DNA of 64,000 bases from Gammaproteobacteria bacterium LSUCC0057 (GTDB lineage Bacteria > Pseudomonadota > Gammaproteobacteria > Pseudomonadales > Porticoccaceae): NCBI GenBank assembly GCA_004535795.1, contig SPIA01000003.1, forward strand, positions 202,769-266,768, read 5' to 3'. Each line of letters starts with the position of its first letter. Positions within the stretch are counted from its first letter, which is position 1. Position numbers and translations under genes: made by a program. Below the pieces are notes generated by a model. That model saw only the letters and a program-made list of their open reading frames with translations. It ran no database searches and was not told where the DNA came from. Shown piece by piece: positions 1-9,546 of the stretch.

Positions 1-2
1 TT

Positions 3-3000
3 ACCTCGGGCAATACCGCGACCGTTGCCGAGAACAGCGCCAGCAGCACGCTGGTCTATCAGGCAGTTGCCGAAGACCCTGAAGATGACGATATCGTTTA
101 CAGCTTGGCTGAGGGTGGCGATAACGCACTTTTTGAGATTGATGCCGACAGTGGTGCGGTGACGCTGTTAGCCAGTGCCGACTTTGAGTTGGACAACAGC
201 TACAGCATCACAGTTATTGCTACTGCCAACGGCAAGAGTGATAGCCAGGCTGTTACCGTGACGGTCACCGACGTCAACGAGGCACCCACAGCCGTGGCAC
301 TGGAGTCAGCGGTGACCACGTTGGCGGAGAACAGCGATACCGCTTCGCGGGTCAAGATCGCCGATATTGCCATCACTGACGATGCGTTGGGCACCAACGT
401 CATCAGTTTGACGGGAGACGATGCGGATCTCTTTGAGGTAGTGGGCAACGCGCTGTTCCTCAAAGCGGGCACAGCGTTAGATTATGAGACCGCCAGTAGC
501 CTGGCGGTGACAGTCTCGGTGCTAGACAGCAGCGTCACTGGCTCGAGTGCAGTGACAGTTGACCATACCGTGGCGATCACCGACGTCAACGAGGCACCCA
601 CAGCCGTGGCGCTGGAGTCAGCGGTGACCACGTTGGCGGAGAACAGCGATACCACTGCACGGATCAAGATCGCCGATATTGCCATCACTGACGATGCGTT
701 GGGCAGCAACGTCATCAGTTTGACGGGAGACGACGCGGATCTCTTTGAGGTGGTGGGCAACGAGCTGTTTCTTAAAGCGGGCACAGCGTTAGATTATGAG
801 ACCGCCAGTAGCCTGGCGGTGACAGTCTCGGTGCTGGACAGCAGCGTCACTGGCTCGAGTGCAGTGACAGTTGACCACACTGTGGCGGTCACCGACGTCA
901 ACGAGGCGCCGAGCATTACCTCGGGCGCAATCGCGACCATAGCTGAGAATAGCGCTAGCAGTACTGTGGTGTACTCTACCCTAGTCAGTGACCCAGATAC
1001 CGGTAGTAGCTTTACTTACAGCCTTACTGGCACAGATGCCAGCTCGTTGAGCATTGACAGTAATGGTCAGGTACGGCTGAACGCCAGTGCCAACTTTGAG
1101 GCTAAGAACAGCTACAGCTTCAATGTGGTGGTGAGTGATGGTGCTCTTACGGCGAGCAAGGCAGTAACGTTAACCATCACCGATATCAATGAAGCGCCGA
1201 GAATTACCATTGGTGCCGCTTCAAGCTTTGTTTTTGAAAACGACTCTTTGGGTGCTTTTATCTGGTCGCCCGGCGAAGTGGTCGATCCTGAGGGGGATAC
1301 CGTGCAGTACCGTTTGGGCGGTACCGATGCCGGTTTATTTTTAATCGACAGCAACACTGGAGAGATAACGCTCAATAGCGCGCTCGACTATGAAGCTAAT
1401 ACTACCCACTCGCTGGTAATTTACGCCAATGATGGCGAGTTGGATTCAGTGCCCTGGACGCTGACGGTAAATGTGTTTGACGTTAACGAGGCACCGATTT
1501 TCTCCTCTGCTGCGACAGCTGCCGTCAACGAAAATGTCTCCCAACTCTACCAAGCCGCCGCTACCGATCCAGAGGGTAGCGCAATCACCTACTCGCTAGC
1601 TGCAGTCGGTGACCATACGCTTTTGAACATCAACAGCAGCGGCATAGTGTCGTTAAAAACAGGGCTTACCGATTACGAAACTAAAACCAGTTACACCTTT
1701 ACCGTGCGCGCCAGTGATGGTTCCAACACAACAACGAAAGCGGTCACTGTCTCGGTAACCGATTTGGTTGATGAGACACCACCAGAAGCGCTGATTATGG
1801 GGTTTCAGTACGAGCAAATTAAACTGGAAGCGGCGGGGGTAACTACTCTGGATGACATTCGTCCAGATATCTTAGAGATCAATGACCGCGGCGACTACGT
1901 GGTGGGCTGGGTGGGTTATAAAACCAGTGACCAGATGGCCCCATGGCAGCAGCGATTTAACTCTGACGGCACCATGGTTAGTGGCGGCGTGTTGGAGCTT
2001 GTTGCCCCTGCGACCAGCTCGAACCAGCCAGTTGATCTTAGCGACACCAACGTGCGCATGACTAGGGTCTCCTCGACTGGCCACTATGTGCTGACTTGGA
2101 TTGATCGCGAGGTGAATAGTGGGCTGGACGGCAACTGGGGAGACCCCTCACCTTATATGCAGTTGTTCAACCCAGACGGCACCGCGGTAATAGACCCTTT
2201 TAAACTTGAACGTTCAAATAACAGTTTGGGTGAGTCGCACCAGCAGGTTGCTGCCGTGGGCGCCGAGGGTGAATTTGCGGTGGTGTGGTCCTCTGAGTTT
2301 CAATCGGGCAATACCTCCACCACCGGTGGCGGCAGCGATATCTATCTGCAGCATTTCAACAGCGATGGCTCGGCCAAGACTAGTGTGCTAATCATTGAAG
2401 AGGGCACCACCGGCGACAGCTACCGGCCGGAAGTTGCCGCTATCAATGACGCTGGCGATTATGTGGTGATCTTCACCAGCCGCGAGGCGGGCTCTTCGGA
2501 AAACCGTTTCAGTATTCGTTACCAAAAGTTCAGTGCAAACGGTATCGCATCGGGAACATTGCAGGAGATCGATGGCGACAATGATAGTGGAGATTTTGAT
2601 GGCCGACCGGAGGTAACCGGTTTGGGCAATAACGGAGCCTTTGCCTTTGTTTGGCACGGCGAAGACGGCGGCGGGGACTGGTCAATTTTTGTGCGCAAAG
2701 TGGCCAGCGATGGCAGCTTGCAGAGCCAGATAAAGTTGGAGGCAACCGGCAACAGCAGTGGTAAAGACCAGCTGCCAAAAATACTCAACTTGGGTGATGG
2801 CGAAGATTTTGTAGTGGTCTGGCACGGTGTAGACAGCGAGGGCGATGAGAGCGCTTACGTGCAGCGTTTTGACGCCGCCGGTCAACTGACGGGCGTCACC
2901 ACTAAGTTAGAAGGTAGTCGCAGCGACGGCAACGACGAGTATATTCAAGTTGCCCAGATTGGTCGCGATGGCGCCTATGTGGTGGTCTGGCAGGGGCAAG

Positions 3001-3989
3001 ACAGTGCCGCCGAGGGCGGTGACACCTCTATTTATGTACAGCGCTTTAACCCCGATGGCACCGTGAATGGCGATAAAGTGAAGCTAGAGGGCGATGGCCT
3101 GACTAGCGGCAACGATGAGTTACCTAAAGTGACTGCGACAGGAGACCGTGGGGCTTTTGTCGTCAGTTGGCATGGCACAGACAGCAACGGCGATAACAGT
3201 ATTTTTGTCCAGCAATTCCACCTTGATGGCAGCTTGGACAAACCGGTGGTGTTACTGCCGGGAACGACTTTTGAGGCGCAGAGCAATGAAGCCGGCATGC
3301 TCTATTTAGTGCATGAGAGCCGTACCGTTACGGATGTCGAGTCTATTACCAGTATACCTTTTGATTATTTGTGGAACGCTCAAGAGGTGACTATACCGGG
3401 AGTGACGATGAATTTTTCTACCTCCGGTTTGGGTGCCGGGCGATATAACCTTTACGCAGCCGACGAGACCGGCAATCTCTCTGCCATTGCCGATGGCAGA
3501 GTCAATCTGACGAATATTCAAACGGTAGTATTTGATTTGGTTGAGGGAGTCAGTTCAGACCACTCCAGCAGAACGTTTAATGCCAGCTCTACCTACACTA
3601 TCTACATTCGCGTCGATAGCGAATCGGCGCAAGCACCCAACATAGCTAGCGCCGACTGGGGTAAATGGAGTGGTGCCAACAATTTAGGTGCCGACGACAA
3701 AATCATTCTAATAGGAACCGACGGCACTGCCATTTTGGGTGACGCTGGCAAGCTTATTACCCAGAAAAGTAGCGCCGGTAACGATACTCGCTGGCGTACC
3801 AGCGGTGGCTCTAGAGCGGCAAAATTGACCAGTGCGGGTAAGTTTTCGCGCAGCGTTAGTGGGGCGAATTTCACTGTGGATCTTTGGGATAACCAATGGG
3901 TCAATAACCCCAATACCAACGACACAATCAACGCTCTATTCGCTTACAGTATGCCTGCTGGGGTATTGACCACCCAGGGGCTTACCTAG
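3..3989 (+). CDS. Giant cadherin-repeat adhesin, 3' part (5' end outside window)
   Basis: The reading frame is open to the left edge, so this is the C-terminal ~1,330 residues of a larger protein. Up to about base 1780 it consists of cadherin-like repeats, each ending in a D-x-N-E-A-P type linker (near 271, 583, 895, 1186 and 1485). About 1860-3240 holds eight repeats of a different type (G-x-(F/Y)-V-V-x-W ... Q-x-F-x-x-D-G). The last ~200 residues carry a W-S-G-x-x-N-L-G-x-D-D-K-I-I motif that recurs in the surface protein at 18885-21692. I see no RTX nonapeptides. Cadherin-like repeats in bacterial adhesins usually bind calcium and mediate cell-cell or surface attachment. The convergent type I secretion operon 24 bp downstream is the likely exporter (inference). 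True N-terminus and full size are unknown. Confidence 0.9.
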   Translation, partial: TSGNTATVAENSASSTLVYQAVAEDPEDDDIVYSLAEGGDNALFEIDADSGAVTLLASADFELDNSYSITVIATANGKSDSQAVTVTVTDVNEAPTAVALESAVTTLAENSDTASRVKIADIAITDDALGTNVISLTGDDADLFEVVGNALFLKAGTALDYETASSLAVTVSVLDSSVTGSSAVTVDHTVAITDVNEAPTAVALESAVTTLAENSDTTARIKIADIAITDDALGSNVISLTGDDADLFEVVGNELFLKAGTALDYETASSLAVTVSVLDSSVTGSSAVTVDHTVAVTDVNEAPSITSGAIATIAENSASSTVVYSTLVSDPDTGSSFTYSLTGTDASSLSIDSNGQVRLNASANFEAKNSYSFNVVVSDGALTASKAVTLTITDINEAPRITIGAASSFVFENDSLGAFIWSPGEVVDPEGDTVQYRLGGTDAGLFLIDSNTGEITLNSALDYEANTTHSLVIYANDGELDSVPWTLTVNVFDVNEAPIFSSAATAAVNENVSQLYQAAATDPEGSAITYSLAAVGDHTLLNINSSGIVSLKTGLTDYETKTSYTFTVRASDGSNTTTKAVTVSVTDLVDETPPEALIMGFQYEQIKLEAAGVTTLDDIRPDILEINDRGDYVVGWVGYKTSDQMAPWQQRFNSDGTMVSGGVLELVAPATSSNQPVDLSDTNVRMTRVSSTGHYVLTWIDREVNSGLDGNWGDPSPYMQLFNPDGTAVIDPFKLERSNNSLGESHQQVAAVGAEGEFAVVWSSEFQSGNTSTTGGGSDIYLQHFNSDGSAKTSVLIIEEGTTGDSYRPEVAAINDAGDYVVIFTSREAGSSENRFSIRYQKFSANGIASGTLQEIDGDNDSGDFDGRPEVTGLGNNGAFAFVWHGEDGGGDWSIFVRKVASDGSLQSQIKLEATGNSSGKDQLPKILNLGDGEDFVVVWHGVDSEGDESAYVQRFDAAGQLTGVTTKLEGSRSDGNDEYIQVAQIGRDGAYVVVWQGQDSAAEGGDTSIYVQRFNPDGTVNGDKVKLEGDGLTSGNDELPKVTATGDRGAFVVSWHGTDSNGDNSIFVQQFHLDGSLDKPVVLLPGTTFEAQSNEAGMLYLVHESRTVTDVESITSIPFDYLWNAQEVTIPGVTMNFSTSGLGAGRYNLYAADETGNLSAIADGRVNLTNIQTVVFDLVEGVSSDHSSRTFNASSTYTIYIRVDSESAQAPNIASADWGKWSGANNLGADDKIILIGTDGTAILGDAGKLITQKSSAGNDTRWRTSGGSRAAKLTSAGKFSRSVSGANFTVDLWDNQWVNNPNTNDTINALFAYSMPAGVLTTQGLT
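281..904 (+). repeat. Two near-identical 312-bp tandem repeats in the adhesin
   Basis: Bases 281-592 and 593-904 are two direct copies with a period of 312 bp (104 codons), differing at only scattered positions. Each encodes one cadherin-like unit ending in T-D-V-N-E-A-P. The flanking repeats on either side are much more divergent, so this pair looks recently duplicated or homogenised. Confidence 0.9.
1860..3240 (+). repeat. Eight ~50-60-residue propeller-like protein repeats
   Basis: Within the adhesin, eight units follow one another at roughly 1870, 2045, 2245, 2440, 2620, 2785, 2955 and 3130. Each has the pattern G-(D/A)-(F/Y)-V-V-x-W, a variable acidic loop, then Y-x-Q-x-F-x-x-D-G. Such units are common in large secreted bacterial proteins, and eight would fit a beta-propeller. 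The fold is inferred, not seen. Confidence 0.7.
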
Positions 3990-4013
3990 AAAGCAAGTGA
4001 GTACTGGTAAACT

Positions 4014-5240
4014 CTAGCGCTCACCCAGCGATGTGGTGAGCGTTTTGCGCAGTGGCTTGAGTAGGTAAGCGAGTACGGTGCGCTCCCCGGTGCGAATATC
4101 TACCTGTGCGGTCATGCCGGGTAGAATCTCCAAGGGGTGGCCGGTGGTGGTCTCAACTGGGCTGTTGGCAATTGCCACGTGGACCCGGTAGTAAATCTCT
4201 TCGCCCTGACGACTCTCCTCTTTGATGGTGTCTGGGCTAACGTAGCGCACGGTGCCGATGACGCCACCAAAAATGGTGTAGTCAAACGGGTCAAAGCGCA
4301 GCATCGCCTCCATGCCGGTTCGCACTAAAGCGATGTCGGTAGGGGCTACTTTGGCCTCGATGATCAGTTCATCGTCGACCGGAATCAGCTGCATTAGCTC
4401 ATCACCGGCGCGCAACACACCACCGACGGTTGTGACGCGAACATTTTTTACAATGCCTGCCAGCGGTGCTTTGAGCACGATGGCATCGAGCTGCTCGCTG
4501 CGCTGTTTGAGGATCTGCTCGTTTTGCGCGATTTCGTCCTCCACTTTTGCCAGAGCGGTATTGGCCTCCTCAAAGAAGCGGTTTTTGCGCTGCACCACTT
4601 TGGCTTCGGCTTCATTGAGTGCGCGTTCGGTGCGAATCACCTCGGAGCGATTGACGTCGCCAGAGAGTGATAAGTCGCGGACCAACTCCAGCTCCTCACG
4701 CCCCAGCTTGACAGCTACTGCCAAGTTGTCGAGCTCTGCCGCTAAGCCGTCGCGGCGCTGCTCAAACAGCGCCGCTTCAATTTGCGCTTGGTCAGTTGAG
4801 CACTGTGAACTCTCGTCAAAGGTGACCATCGGTTTACTGGTCACCTCAGCCACCAGGCGCGAGCGCTGGGCGCGCAGCGCGCAGAGGCGCACGGCGATCT
4901 CGGCCACCGAGGCGCCAATTCGGCCCTGCTCGAGGCTGGCGATTACTTGGCCTTTGGCGACTCGATCGCCCTCGCGAACATTGAGCGACTCCAGCACACC
5001 GCCATCGACTACCTGAATCACTTGCACGCGGCTACTGGCGATCACCTCGCCTTGGGCGCGCGCCACTTGGTCTAAGACATGGCTGTTGGCCCACAGCAAA
5101 AACACCACGAGTGCGACAAGGAGTGTGCGCAGCAAAATAGAGTAATGGCGACGGTGAAAGCTGGCCAAGCGGTCAATGCGGCGCTCGTTGGCGCTGCTGT
5201 CAATATCAAAAATGGCCTCAAAAAGGGCGTTAAAGCGCAT
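4014..5240 (-). CDS. Type I secretion membrane fusion protein (HlyD/LapC family)
   Basis: A 408-residue periplasmic adaptor that links the inner-membrane ABC exporter to the TolC-type pore. Residues ~37-55 form one transmembrane anchor. Next come a biotinyl-lipoyl-like hairpin (V-I-Q-V-V-D-G-G-V-L), a long coiled-coil stretch (~115-255, many Glu/Arg/Leu), the second lipoyl half (A-P-L-A-G-I-V) and a beta-barrel region ending in P-G-M-T-A-Q-V-D-I, the usual HlyD C-terminal signature. Its start overlaps the end of the ABC transporter gene by 11 bp, so the two are probably translationally coupled. It is the last gene of the minus-strand tolC-like/ABC/adaptor operon and converges on the adhesin gene, its likely substrate. 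Confidence 0.93.
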   Translation of the reverse strand: MRFNALFEAIFDIDSSANERRIDRLASFHRRHYSILLRTLLVALVVFLLWANSHVLDQVARAQGEVIASSRVQVIQVVDGGVLESLNVREGDRVAKGQVIASLEQGRIGASVAEIAVRLCALRAQRSRLVAEVTSKPMVTFDESSQCSTDQAQIEAALFEQRRDGLAAELDNLAVAVKLGREELELVRDLSLSGDVNRSEVIRTERALNEAEAKVVQRKNRFFEEANTALAKVEDEIAQNEQILKQRSEQLDAIVLKAPLAGIVKNVRVTTVGGVLRAGDELMQLIPVDDELIIEAKVAPTDIALVRTGMEAMLRFDPFDYTIFGGVIGTVRYVSPDTIKEESRQGEEIYYRVHVAIANSPVETTTGHPLEILPGMTAQVDIRTGERTVLAYLLKPLRKTLTTSLGER

Positions 5241-7404
5241 TGTTGGCTCCTTGAGGGGTTTGTTGTCCGCGTCTTTTGCGTCCCATCAGACCTTGCAGTA
5301 CTTGCTCGGCGGGGCCATCTGCGGCAATCCTGCCCGCCTCCATATGGATAATGCGCTTAGCTAGGCGGTTGGCCAGCAGCGGACGGTGGGTCGACAACAC
5401 CAGAATATCGTTAGGTCTGAGACTGGCCTCAATAGCGTCTAACACTTTGCGTTCGGTCTCATTGTCGAGTGACGCGGTGGGCTCATCGAGCAGCCAGATA
5501 GTCGGCTGCGCCAGAGCCACCCGAGCCAGTCCAACCAGCTGTTTTTGACCGCCAGAGAGGCCGTCGCCACCTTCGTAAATTTCGTGGTCGAGCCCTTTTG
5601 GGCTGTTGTTGACGATGGTGTCGATATCCAGCTGTTGCATCACTGCCAGCAGCTGAGAGTCGCTGGCGGCGCCCGCCAACAGCAAGTTGCTGCGCAATGT
5701 GCCTTTGAACAGGTGCACCGACTGCGGCAGATAGCCGACATGATTGGCAATTACCGCCGGGTCAGTCTCCCACAAATCCGCTTGGCCGAGCTGTATGCGA
5801 CCCTCGGTGGGGCGGTAGAGCCCTGCCAACACTTTTAGAAGTGTCGATTTACCACAGCCAATGGCACCCACTAAGGCGACCCGATCACCAGCCTTAAAAT
5901 TGAGTTGATCAATCTCCAGCTGTTTTATTGGCGACTCGGGGTAGCAGAAGCGCAACCGTTCCACGCGCACCTCGGCCGGGGCTTGGTCGGGAATCAGCAG
6001 TGTCTGGTCGGGTTTGCGCTCGCGTTCTAGCAGCAGCACTTGGTTGACCATCTGTAGCGAGGAAGAGACATTCTCCCACTGGGTCAAAAACTGCACGCTC
6101 TGCGCGATTGGTGCTATCACTCGGCCACCCAGAATAGAGCAGGCGATCAGTGCGCCCATGGTGAGGTTGCCGGAGGCGATTTGGCCGACGCCGACGACCA
6201 AGGCGAGAATGTAGGCACTACTGGACAGTGTGCCGGTGGTTACCGTGGCAAAGTTGCTGATAGCTTTTTGCTGAATGTTGTACCGCAACAGGGTGGTGGT
6301 AACCTCGCGCCACAGCTGGGCAAAGCGCCACGTCGAGTTGCTGGTGCGGATAGTTTCGGTGCCTTGTATAGCGTCTACCAGCAGCCCCTGACGTTCGTTG
6401 GAGCGGATCAGCTGACGTTTCATCAAGCCGCGCAGCCGCCGTTGAGTGATAAAGCCAAGCAGTGCTGCGACCGGCAACAACAGTAGATAAACCCAAGCGA
6501 TAGGGCCGCCAATTACTGCAATAAAACCGACAAACATCAGCGCAAAGGGCATATCGACCAGAGCAAAAATGACGCCGGAGGTAAAAAACTGCCTGACGCT
6601 ATCTAAGCCGCTAATTTGTGCGGCGAGCGTGCCCAAACTGCGCGGTCGGCTGTCGAGTTGTAGATGCATGACATGGTCAAAGACGCTCTGCGAGATGTTT
6701 TTGTCGGCGCTGTGCGCGACACTGTCGAGTATCCGTGCCCGAACCGTCTTCAGAGTCCAATCTAGGGCAATCACAATCGCCATGCCAGCCACTAGCGTCC
6801 ACAGTGTGGCGTAGGCGAGGGTCGGCACTACACGATCGTAAACCTGCATAGCAAATAGCGAAGTGGCGACGGCTAAAATGTTAATGATAACTGTGGCAAT
6901 TAATACATCGGCCAGCCAGCGGCGTTTTTTGAAGATCTCGCCAAGCACCAGTTTCGCTGCGATGTTGTCAGTGGTTGAAAACAGTGAAAGTTCTGGACGC
7001 GCTTTGGGCACTCTCACCCAAATTAGCGGGTTGACCGAGAGCTGCTCAGCCGCGATGGGCCGGACAGTGCCCTGCCCGTCGCGGACGGTCAGCTGCTCCT
7101 GGGCGTCGTGCTCGATTAACTGCCATTCGTCATCGAGCAGGATTAGCGCCGGCAGTCGGCTCTGGTCAAAACGGTGCCAGCGCATGATGGTGGCATTGAC
7201 TCCGCGCAACTGCAGCTGCTGGAACAGCCCGTTGAGCCGCTCTACCGGGTTGGTAGAATTGGCGGCCAGCGATACCTTTGCGGCCTCGCTGAGAGCCTCA
7301 GCGGTGACATCAATTGACAATTTACCCAGCAGTGCCGCGATGACACTGTGCGCGACTAGTGGTGGTGTGTTCTCGGCCTGCGCCGAAGGCTGCGCAGTGC
7401 TCAT
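5230..7404 (-). CDS. Type I secretion ABC transporter (LapB-like permease/ATPase)
   Basis: A 724-residue exporter that powers one-step secretion across both membranes. Residues ~15-125 form a peptidase-C39-like domain that lacks the catalytic Cys motif, typical of LapB/HlyB-type exporters of adhesins and toxins. Residues ~160-430 are the six-helix membrane domain. The ATPase has Walker A G-A-I-G-C-G-K-S-T near residue 512, signature L-S-G-G-Q-K-Q near 614 and Walker B I-W-L-L-D-E-P near 635. The gene overlaps the upstream TolC-like gene by 4 bp and the downstream adaptor by 11 bp. No LapD or LapG homologue lies in the window, so a periplasmic release system for the substrate cannot be claimed from this sequence. 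Confidence 0.94.
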   Translation of the reverse strand: MSTAQPSAQAENTPPLVAHSVIAALLGKLSIDVTAEALSEAAKVSLAANSTNPVERLNGLFQQLQLRGVNATIMRWHRFDQSRLPALILLDDEWQLIEHDAQEQLTVRDGQGTVRPIAAEQLSVNPLIWVRVPKARPELSLFSTTDNIAAKLVLGEIFKKRRWLADVLIATVIINILAVATSLFAMQVYDRVVPTLAYATLWTLVAGMAIVIALDWTLKTVRARILDSVAHSADKNISQSVFDHVMHLQLDSRPRSLGTLAAQISGLDSVRQFFTSGVIFALVDMPFALMFVGFIAVIGGPIAWVYLLLLPVAALLGFITQRRLRGLMKRQLIRSNERQGLLVDAIQGTETIRTSNSTWRFAQLWREVTTTLLRYNIQQKAISNFATVTTGTLSSSAYILALVVGVGQIASGNLTMGALIACSILGGRVIAPIAQSVQFLTQWENVSSSLQMVNQVLLLERERKPDQTLLIPDQAPAEVRVERLRFCYPESPIKQLEIDQLNFKAGDRVALVGAIGCGKSTLLKVLAGLYRPTEGRIQLGQADLWETDPAVIANHVGYLPQSVHLFKGTLRSNLLLAGAASDSQLLAVMQQLDIDTIVNNSPKGLDHEIYEGGDGLSGGQKQLVGLARVALAQPTIWLLDEPTASLDNETERKVLDAIEASLRPNDILVLSTHRPLLANRLAKRIIHMEAGRIAADGPAEQVLQGLMGRKRRGQQTPQGANNAL

Positions 7405-8663
7405 TGCTCGCGCTCCGCGACAATTGCGTCAAGACCACCTATCAGTGCATTGATCTGCAGCGCAATGGTCAGGCGCTCATTGACCGACTGTTCCAGCTCC
7501 AGCTGCTGCTGTTGCAGCTCGCGCTGGGTGTTGAGTAGATCGAGCCAGGATTTGCGCCCGGTCTCATACTGGCGCAAAAAAGACTCGGCGGTGCCCTCCA
7601 GAGCGGTGACGGTGGCCGACAGGGCCTCGACCAGCTGATTCTGCAGGCGCAGATTACTTTTTAGTTGCTCCACTCGGTAACGCAGCTCATTGCGAGTGAC
7701 ATCGATATCTTGCTCGGCGGCGCTGCGACGAGCCACCGCGCTGCGCACTTGGCCCAAACTGGTGAAACCGGCGCCGTCCAAACTAGCCTCTAGCACAAGC
7801 CCGGCGCGGTCCTCGTTGAGGTCGGCAAAGTTATTTTTGGACTCATAAAAATCGTGCTCGGCCTGCAGATAGAGAGTGGGTAGCGAGGCGCTTTTGGCTT
7901 GGCGAATAGCGACATCGGCAGCCTCCAGCGCGGCTTGCTTTTGGGCTAAATCGATACTGTTGGCCAGTGCCAGTTGCCACAAATCCTGCTCTTGCGGCAG
8001 GAGCAAATACTCTGCGCTGACCGGCGCCAACTCAGTCACAGGCAGCAGTGTCAAACGCTCCAAGTCTGAGAGGGCTATTCGGTACTCGCCGTGTAGGCGC
8101 TGCAGCGTCGCTTTGGCTTGCAGCAGCCGCGAGTAGGCCAGCCTGACATCGGCATCAGAGGCTAGTTGGCCCTCTTGGCGGCGCTGTATCTGCTCATAGA
8201 GTCGCTCGTGCTCGGCGACATTTTGTCGAGCAACGCGCTGGCGGGCGACGATACCCTCTATTCTGGCAAACGAGACGGCGGTTCGGGTTAACAGCTCGCG
8301 GCGCACCTGGTCGACGCCGAGTCGCTCTACTGCGCTGTTGGCCTCGGCTTGGTCAATACTCTGACTAATCTTGCCAAATGCCCACAACGGCTGACGCAGC
8401 ACCACGGTCCCTTGGGTGTTGTGGTCCTGGTTGTCGACATTGTTCATCGCTACCGACAGCGACGGCAGCCGCTGCGATTTGGCGCTGCTCAACGAGCCCT
8501 GCGCAGCCGCATATTCGGCCTGCTTGCCCGCCAGCGCCGGGTTGTTGGCGAGAGTGGCCTGCAGGGCATTCTCCAAAGTCAGCGCCGCCACCGGTGCAGC
8601 CGCGAGCAGTGTGCCGGCAGAGAGCGTCAACAAGATGGCCGCTGAACGGAGAAGTATTGTCAT
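7401..8663 (-). CDS. TolC-family outer-membrane efflux protein (LapE-like)
   Basis: A 420-residue outer-membrane channel subunit and the first gene of the type I secretion operon. It has a signal peptide (residues ~1-27, ending A-A-P-V-A-A), then T-L-E-N-A-L-Q-A-T-L-A-N-N-P-A-L, the normal opening of outer-membrane efflux proteins. Two long helical OEP repeats follow, with Q-x-L-V-E-A-L-S and S-W-L-D-L-L-N-T-Q-R-E-L near the C-terminus, both typical of type I secretion partners. TolC trimers form the outer-membrane channel-tunnel. The 4-bp overlap with the ABC gene and the order TolC-ABC-adaptor point to dedicated secretion of the neighbouring adhesin rather than drug efflux. Confidence 0.92.
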   Translation of the reverse strand: MTILLRSAAILLTLSAGTLLAAAPVAALTLENALQATLANNPALAGKQAEYAAAQGSLSSAKSQRLPSLSVAMNNVDNQDHNTQGTVVLRQPLWAFGKISQSIDQAEANSAVERLGVDQVRRELLTRTAVSFARIEGIVARQRVARQNVAEHERLYEQIQRRQEGQLASDADVRLAYSRLLQAKATLQRLHGEYRIALSDLERLTLLPVTELAPVSAEYLLLPQEQDLWQLALANSIDLAQKQAALEAADVAIRQAKSASLPTLYLQAEHDFYESKNNFADLNEDRAGLVLEASLDGAGFTSLGQVRSAVARRSAAEQDIDVTRNELRYRVEQLKSNLRLQNQLVEALSATVTALEGTAESFLRQYETGRKSWLDLLNTQRELQQQQLELEQSVNERLTIALQINALIGGLDAIVAEREQ

Positions 8664-8841
8664 AAGAATTTCGCTGTGGGTAGTGGTGGGTGGCCTGGTG
8701 CTCTCTTGCTAGTCCAATATTGTAGCTTACTGCGCCAATCGTGCTGTAGCCCATGTGTTGTGGCATTATAGCCGAACATGGTAGCCCCTTCATCGCAGGT
8801 TGAGTGGGTTAAATAGAGTCATTTTGTTGTTAGGCAAGGCA

Positions 8842-9498
8842 ATGCGGGTTTTCTGTAAAGGCGAAAAATTGATTAGCCGCAGCACATTGCTGACTATGGC
8901 AGTGTTGTGGCTGTCGGGTTGTTCGCTGCTGGCGCCAGCCCCGCCCGACGACCAGACCGATCTCTGCGAGATCTTTGCCGAGCAGCCTGACTGGTATGAC
9001 TACGCGCGCAGCTCGCAGAAAAAATGGGGCACACCCATAGCCACGCAGATGGCTTTTATCCAAAAAGAGTCCTCTTTTCGCAGCCATATACGCCCCGATC
9101 GGGAGTGGTTGCTGGGAATTATTCCGTGGATGCGACCCTCTTCAGCGTACGGCTATGCGCAGGCGCAAGACCCAGTCTGGGGTGAGTATTTAGCCGAGAC
9201 CGGCACGGTATTTAGCCGCCGCACACACATGAAACACGCCACCGATTTTATTGGCTGGTACAACAAGCGCAGTCAAAAAATGTTGAACATACCGCTGACC
9301 AACGCCGGCCAACTCTACTTGGCCTACCATGAAGGGCAGGGTGGCTATGCGCGCGGTAGCTATAAAGCCAAACCACAAGTGCGCCGCTCAGCGGCGCAAG
9401 TTGCCGCTATGGCTAAGCGCTACAGCGCTCAGTTGCAGCGTTGTGAGGCGCAGTTGCGCTGCGATAAATTTTACCAAGTGTGGCCGTTTTGTCGGTAA
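8842..9498 (+). CDS. Lipoprotein with lytic-transglycosylase (SLT)-like domain
   Basis: About 218 residues. I chose ATG 8842 (after A-G-G-C-A-A-G-G) over the upstream TTG at 8800, because it gives a compact lipoprotein signal with lipobox L-S-G-C. The mature part resembles small SLT-domain lipoproteins: Q-K-E-S-S-F with the presumed catalytic Glu at residue 76, then S-S-A-Y-G-Y-A-Q-A, and Y-L-A-Y-H-E-G-Q-G-G-Y-A-R-G-S-Y. These match the E-S, G-L-x-Q and A-Y-N-x-G blocks of lytic transglycosylases, which cleave peptidoglycan glycan strands. Cysteines near the C-terminus may form a disulfide. The gene stands alone, divergent from the secretion operon and convergent with aqpZ. Whether it helps secretion by opening the wall is unknown. 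Confidence 0.85.
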   Translation: MRVFCKGEKLISRSTLLTMAVLWLSGCSLLAPAPPDDQTDLCEIFAEQPDWYDYARSSQKKWGTPIATQMAFIQKESSFRSHIRPDREWLLGIIPWMRPSSAYGYAQAQDPVWGEYLAETGTVFSRRTHMKHATDFIGWYNKRSQKMLNIPLTNAGQLYLAYHEGQGGYARGSYKAKPQVRRSAAQVAAMAKRYSAQLQRCEAQLRCDKFYQVWPFCR

Positions 9499-9528
9499 AA
9501 AAAAGGCTGCCAGCTACAGGCAGCCTTT
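9497..9528 (-). terminator. Rho-independent terminator of aqpZ
   Basis: A perfect 10-bp stem (9502-9511 with 9519-9528) has a 7-nt loop. Read on the minus strand it is followed by a run of eight T, so it mainly ends the aqpZ transcript. On the plus strand it could also weakly end the lipoprotein gene, whose stop codon lies at its edge. Confidence 0.85.
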
Positions 9529-9546
9529 GCTGGATCGCCTCTTCGC

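Noticed and set aside
281-904. CRISPR-like or mobile repeat
   Set aside because: The 312-bp repeats are in frame, coding, and encode one cadherin-like domain each; no spacer structure or transposase is present.
3-3989. RTX calcium-binding repeats in the adhesin
   Set aside because: I looked for G-G-x-G-x-D-x-x nonapeptides in the C-terminal part and found none in tandem.
4312-5016. Long plus-strand open frame within the adaptor gene
   Set aside because: It is Ser/Arg-rich shadow coding antisense to the HlyD-type gene, with no recognisable domain or ribosome site.
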